From positions 1,455,501 to 1,519,500 of the forward strand of contig CM069600.1 of assembly GCA_035771175.1 (NCBI GenBank): a DNA stretch of 64,000 nt. The letters run 5' to 3'. The notes below the pieces were generated by a model. It was not told the origin of the DNA and did no database searches. It saw only the letters and a list, made by a program, of their open reading frames with translations. A program made the position numbers and the translations under genes. Position 1 is the first letter of the stretch; every line of letters starts with the position of its first letter. Positions 60,611 through 64,000 of the stretch are shown in pieces. The DNA is from Paratinospora sagittata (Eukaryota > Streptophyta > Magnoliopsida > Ranunculales > Menispermaceae).

Positions 60611-62106
60611 TAGAAATTTGTGTATATAAGCACATGAGAGTCCTAGTTGGGGTGAAAATCATGAAGTTATTTATCTAATCACACAAAACTTCGATTGGGA
60701 GAAAATTATGAACCTGTGCTTATAAGCACACGATAGGTCCCATTTAGGGTCAAAATTTTGAATTTCTTATATAAGTCACACGAAAGTCTCTTTTAGGATA
60801 AAAATTAGGAATTTGTTTATAACGAGGCTCCTATCATAGGTAAAAAAAGTCACACGAAAGTCCCTTTTATGCTAAAAATTCAAAAATTATTTATATAAGC
60901 ACCCGAACCTCCCATTTGGGGTAAAAATTTACGAATTTATGTAGATAAGCACTCATAATTTATGTATATAAGCATACAAAAGTACAATTTTGGGTAAAAT
61001 TTATGAATTTCTTTATATATGTACACGATAGTCCCATTTTAAGTAAAACATTGGTTTTAGAAGCACACGAAAGTCCAACTTGGGGTAAAAAATATAAATT
61101 TCTTAGATGAAGCACACGAAAGTCCTTTTTAGGGTAACAATTAGGGATACGTTTATACTAGCACATGAAGCCCAATTTAGGAAATTGTCTTTATAAGCAG
61201 ATGAAAGTCTTAGTTGGGGTGAAATTCATAAAGTTATTTATATAAACACATAAAACTCTTATTGGGAGAAATTTACGAATTTGTGTATGTACGCACACGA
61301 CAGTCCCATTTAGGGTGAAAATTATGAATTTATTATATAAGTCCCACGAAAGTTCCTTTTTAGTTAAAAATTAGGAATTTGTTTATATAAGCACACAAAG
61401 CTCTCATTTTGGGTAAAAATTACAAATTTATGTATATAAGCACACGAAAGTCTCACTTGGGATGAAAAATATAAATTTCTTATATAGAGCACACGATAGT
61501 CGTATTTAAGTTAATTATTGGGAATACATTTATAAAAGCACATGAATGCCCAATTAGGCTAAAAATTAGGAATTTGTGTATATTCGCACATGAATGTCTA
61601 GTTGGGGTAAAAATCATGAAGTTATTTATATAAACACATAAAACTCCGATTGGAAGAAAATTACGAATTTGTGTATGTAAGCACACGATAGTCCTAGTTA
61701 GGGTGAAAATTAATAATTTTTTTATATAAGCTCGCGTAACTCCCACATGGGGTGAAAGTTGTGAATTTCTTATGCAAGTCACATGGAAGTCCATTTTAAG
61801 CTAAAAAGTAGCAATTTTTTTTAAACGCACATGAAGCTCCCATTACTGAATTTTTTTTACGAATTTATGTATTTATGCACATGAAAGTACAATTTCGGGT
61901 AGAATTTATGAATTTCTTTATATATGTAGTTCCATTTGAGGTAAAAATTAGGAATTTGCTTATATGCACACGAAAGTCCCACTTGGGGCAAAAAATATAA
62001 ATTTCTTACATAAAGCACACGAAAGTCCTATTTAGGGTAATAATTTGGAATTCGTTCATACAGGCACATGAAGCCCAATTTGGCTAAAAATTAGGACTTT
62101 TCCGTA
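60611..62106. repeat. Higher-order tandem array, second block
   Basis: The array resumes in the subunit after the LINE G site. The subunit with GATTGGGAGAAAATTA occurs near 60690, 61255 and 61650, that is with spacings of about 566 and 394 bp, showing gain or loss of subunits against the 485-bp ground plan. The block ends at the Mutator-like element. Confidence 0.92.
62097..62106. repeat. Target-site duplication of the Mutator-like element (left)
   Basis: CTTTTCCGTA here pairs with CTTTTCTGTA at 63591-63600 (one mismatch in 10 bp), consistent with the 9-11 bp of Mutator-like transposons. Confidence 0.7.
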
Positions 62107-62260
62107 GGTCCAATGCCATGATTACCTTTCAAAAAAAAAAAATTTCACAAATGCCATCCACATACAAATAATGACTCATTTGCCATACTTTACTGTTCAT
62201 TACACAGTCAGCATGCCAAACAAGCGCCACATCAGCGCGGAGGTGGCATTTTTTTTAAGT

Positions 62261-62464
62261 GAAGGGAAGGCGTCTTTTCAAAAGACGCCTTCCCTTCAAA
62301 TTTTTTTTTTTTTACAAGTGTAAGGGAAGGCGTCTTTTGAAAAGACGTCTTCCCTTGAATTTTTTTTTTAAGTGAAGGGAAGGCGTCTTTTCAAAAGACG
62401 TCTTCCCTTCAATTTTTTTTTTTTTAATTAAGGGAAGGCGTCTTTTCAAAAAACGCCTTCCCTT
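62261..62464. repeat. Four palindromes of 35-37 bp, left subterminal cluster
   Basis: Each arm is GAAGGGAAGGCGTCTTTT with a 1-nt centre (C or G) and the inverse arm. Copies lie at 62261-62297 (perfect), 62322-62356, 62374-62410 and 62430-62464, separated by T-rich spacers. Confidence 0.95.
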
Positions 62465-62841
62465 TAAATAATTTTTTTTTTTTTGCATTAAAATAGGGTA
62501 GTTTCAGTTTTTAGATGCAAAACCATGGGCAGCTTCAGTTTTTACAACCATGGTTTCTCCAAATTCAAGAACAACCATCTACAACAGCTGGTTCTCTCCA
62601 GATTTTCAACTCCATTTTGGATCTGTGTTGGGTTGATTTCCAAACTTGGTTTTGCTCTGAAATCAATAGCTTCCTCAATGAAATAGCAAAATCATTTTCC
62701 CTTTTCTTCTTTTCTCTGGTTCTGTATAGAAACTTTGGAACAAAGTAGGAAAAAATTACAGAACGAGGGTCTACAAAAGTTGGGTTGTTTTTGCCCTTTT
62801 CTTTTGAAATCTTTGTGCTAGCTACTAGTAGTAGAAGAAGA

Positions 62842-63193
62842 AGAAATTGGGTTGGCCCTTGAAGCATCAAACCACCCATTTATTTGGGTGATAGGAGGTG
62901 GAGATGGGAATAAAGAACTAGAAAATTGGATGTCTGAAGAGAAATTTGAGGAGAGAATAGGAAACGGGGGATTGGTGATAAGGGGATGGGCACCACAAGT
63001 GATGATTCTTTCACACCCAGCAACTGGGGGGTTTATAACACATTGTGGGTGGAATTCAACATTGGAAGGGGTGAGTGCAGGGGTTGGAATGATAACCTGG
63101 CCTTTATTTGCTGATCAATTTCTGAATGAGAAGCTGATTGTGGAAGTTCTGAAGGTGGGATTCAGGGCGGGTGCTGATGAGTTTATTAAATGA
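62842..63193 (+). pseudogene. UDP-glycosyltransferase fragment (UGT73-like PSPG box) captured by the transposon
   Basis: From [20 protein letters not shown] to [10 protein letters not shown] the frame encodes the C-terminal donor-binding part of a plant family-1 UGT. The PSPG box begins [20 protein letters not shown] and continues [22 protein letters not shown] and NE. The usual GVP reads GVG. By family knowledge this box binds the UDP-sugar. The N-terminal acceptor domain is missing and the frame stops early (63191-63193), so it cannot make an active enzyme. A captured gene piece, not a resident gene. Confidence 0.9.
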
Positions 63194-63343
63194 AAAAAAA
63201 AACTTTGGAAAAGTTGAAGAAGAAGAAGCAGAAGAAGAAAAGTGAGATGAGTTAGCTTTGGAAGCTTGCAAAATGGTCTCGCATGTGATTTGCAGCCGAC
63301 AGAGGAGTGAGTAATAGAGAGAGATTTTTTTTTTTTTGAAGGC

Positions 63344-63435
63344 AAGGGAAGGCGTCTTTTCAAAAGACGCCTTCCCTTCACTTAAAAAAAAATACTATGA
63401 AGGGAAGGCGTCTTTTGAAAAGACGCCTTCCCTTC
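63344..63435. repeat. Two palindromes of 35-37 bp, right subterminal cluster
   Basis: Copies at about 63344-63378 and 63399-63435 have the same AAGGGAAGGCGTCTTTT arms as the left cluster and are nearly perfect. Confidence 0.95.
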
Positions 63436-63590
63436 ACTTAAAAAAAATGCCACCTCCGCGCCGACGTGGCGCTTGTTTGGCACACTGACTGGACTATGAA
63501 CAGTAAATTAGGGCAATCCTGACAATATTTTTGTATGGATGACATTTGTGAAATAATTATTTTTTTCAAGGGTAATCATGTCAAAAGCCC

Positions 63591-64000
63591 CTTTTCTGTA
63601 TATAAGCACATGAATGTCCTAGTTGGGTTTATAATCATGAAGTCATTTATATAAACACATAAAACTCTGATTGGGAGAAAATTACGAATTTGTGTATACA
63701 ACACACGATAATCCCAATTAGGGTGAAAATTATGAATTTCTTATATAAGTCACATGAAAGTCCCTTTTAGGCTAAAAATTAGGAATTTGTTTATATAAGC
63801 ACACGATGCTCCCATTACGGGTAAAAGTTTACGAATTTATTTATATAAGTGCACGGAAATCTCATTTTGGGTAGTAATTAGGAATTTCCTTATATATATG
63901 TGCACAAAAGTCCCGTTTCGGTTAAAAATGAGGAATTTGCTTATACAAGCACATGAAAGTCCCACTTGAGGTGTGCTATTTAGGGTAATAATTAAGAATA
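63591..64000. repeat. Higher-order tandem array, third block (continues past the window)
   Basis: The array resumes with the subunit CACATGAATGTCCTAGTTGG, then the CTGATTGGGAGAAAATTACG subunit and others in the usual order up to the last base. The end of the array is not in view. Confidence 0.92.

Larger units (their letters stand above)
62107..63590. mobile_element. Mutator-like element carrying a glycosyltransferase fragment (Pack-MULE type), 1484 bp
   Basis: Long, imperfect terminal inverted repeats of about 160 bp flank it. Both contain ATGATTACC near the tip, CACAAATG(C/T)CATCC, TTTACTGTTCAT and GCCAAACAAGCGCCAC. A 10-bp duplication with one mismatch lies outside. Inside are six copies of a palindrome built on GAAGGGAAGGCGTCTTTT and a UGT73-like coding fragment (62842-63193). 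There is no transposase. The MITE at 24645 is a relative. Confidence 0.85.

Noticed and set aside
62842..63193. Functional glycosyltransferase gene
   Set aside because: The acceptor half is absent, the frame stops early and the fragment is enclosed by transposon terminal repeats.
57192..64000. Regularly spaced short repeats that could suggest CRISPR
   Set aside because: Subunits are contiguous and diverged with no unique spacers, and the genome is a plant; this is a satellite-like array.

Overview
The window is nuclear DNA of a eudicot plant. It is AT-rich, has GT-AG introns, encodes plant protein families (a MAP kinase of the MPK6 type, mitochondrial ribosomal proteins, a UGT73-like glycosyltransferase fragment) and carries a eukaryotic tRNA-Cys gene. 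It is dense in L1-type LINEs, a Ty1/copia element, MITEs and satellite-like repeats. I cannot name the species.

Host genes all lie on the + strand. They are: the last exon of a probable mitochondrial uL29 gene (674-781); a two-exon gene for a 69-residue membrane protein (1402-1542 and 12512-12580) whose 11-kb intron holds a full-length antisense LINE; a three-exon gene for a small cysteine-rich, probably secreted protein (13604-14494); tRNA-Cys(GCA) (16128-16199); a three-exon mitochondrial small-subunit ribosomal protein gene (25264-31407); and an MPK6/SIPK-type MAP kinase (exons 1-5 at 32594-52908). The expected last kinase exon was not found and probably lies beyond base 64000, so that gene would span more than 31 kb.

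Mobile elements fill most of the rest. LINE A (5957-12323, minus) and LINE C (37744-44896, plus) are full length or nearly so, with exact target-site duplications of 14 and 12 bp. LINE D (46501-48920), LINE G (59095-60610) and a 175-bp copy (53842-54016) are 5'-truncated with 13-, 11- and 18-bp duplications. LINEs B, E and F are fragments. A degenerate non-LTR coding region (17204-24634) was split by a copia element (17719-23941). The copia integrase was in turn split by a 608-bp palindromic insertion (20748-21355). The copia 5' region carries an antisense fragment of a plant histidine-kinase receiver domain.

The right end (57192-64000) is a tandem array with higher-order organisation: about ten diverged 48-bp subunits form a repeat of about 485 bp, and most subunits carry a TATATAAG-like motif. 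The array is interrupted by LINE G and by a 1484-bp Mutator-like element (62107-63590). That element carries a UDP-glycosyltransferase fragment and six copies of a near-perfect 35-37-bp palindrome. A related 321-bp MITE sits at 24645-24965.

No CRISPR array, prokaryotic operon or clearly new enzymatic system is visible. The most unusual things are the gene-fragment captures, the palindrome-bearing element family, the nested insertions and the higher-order array.
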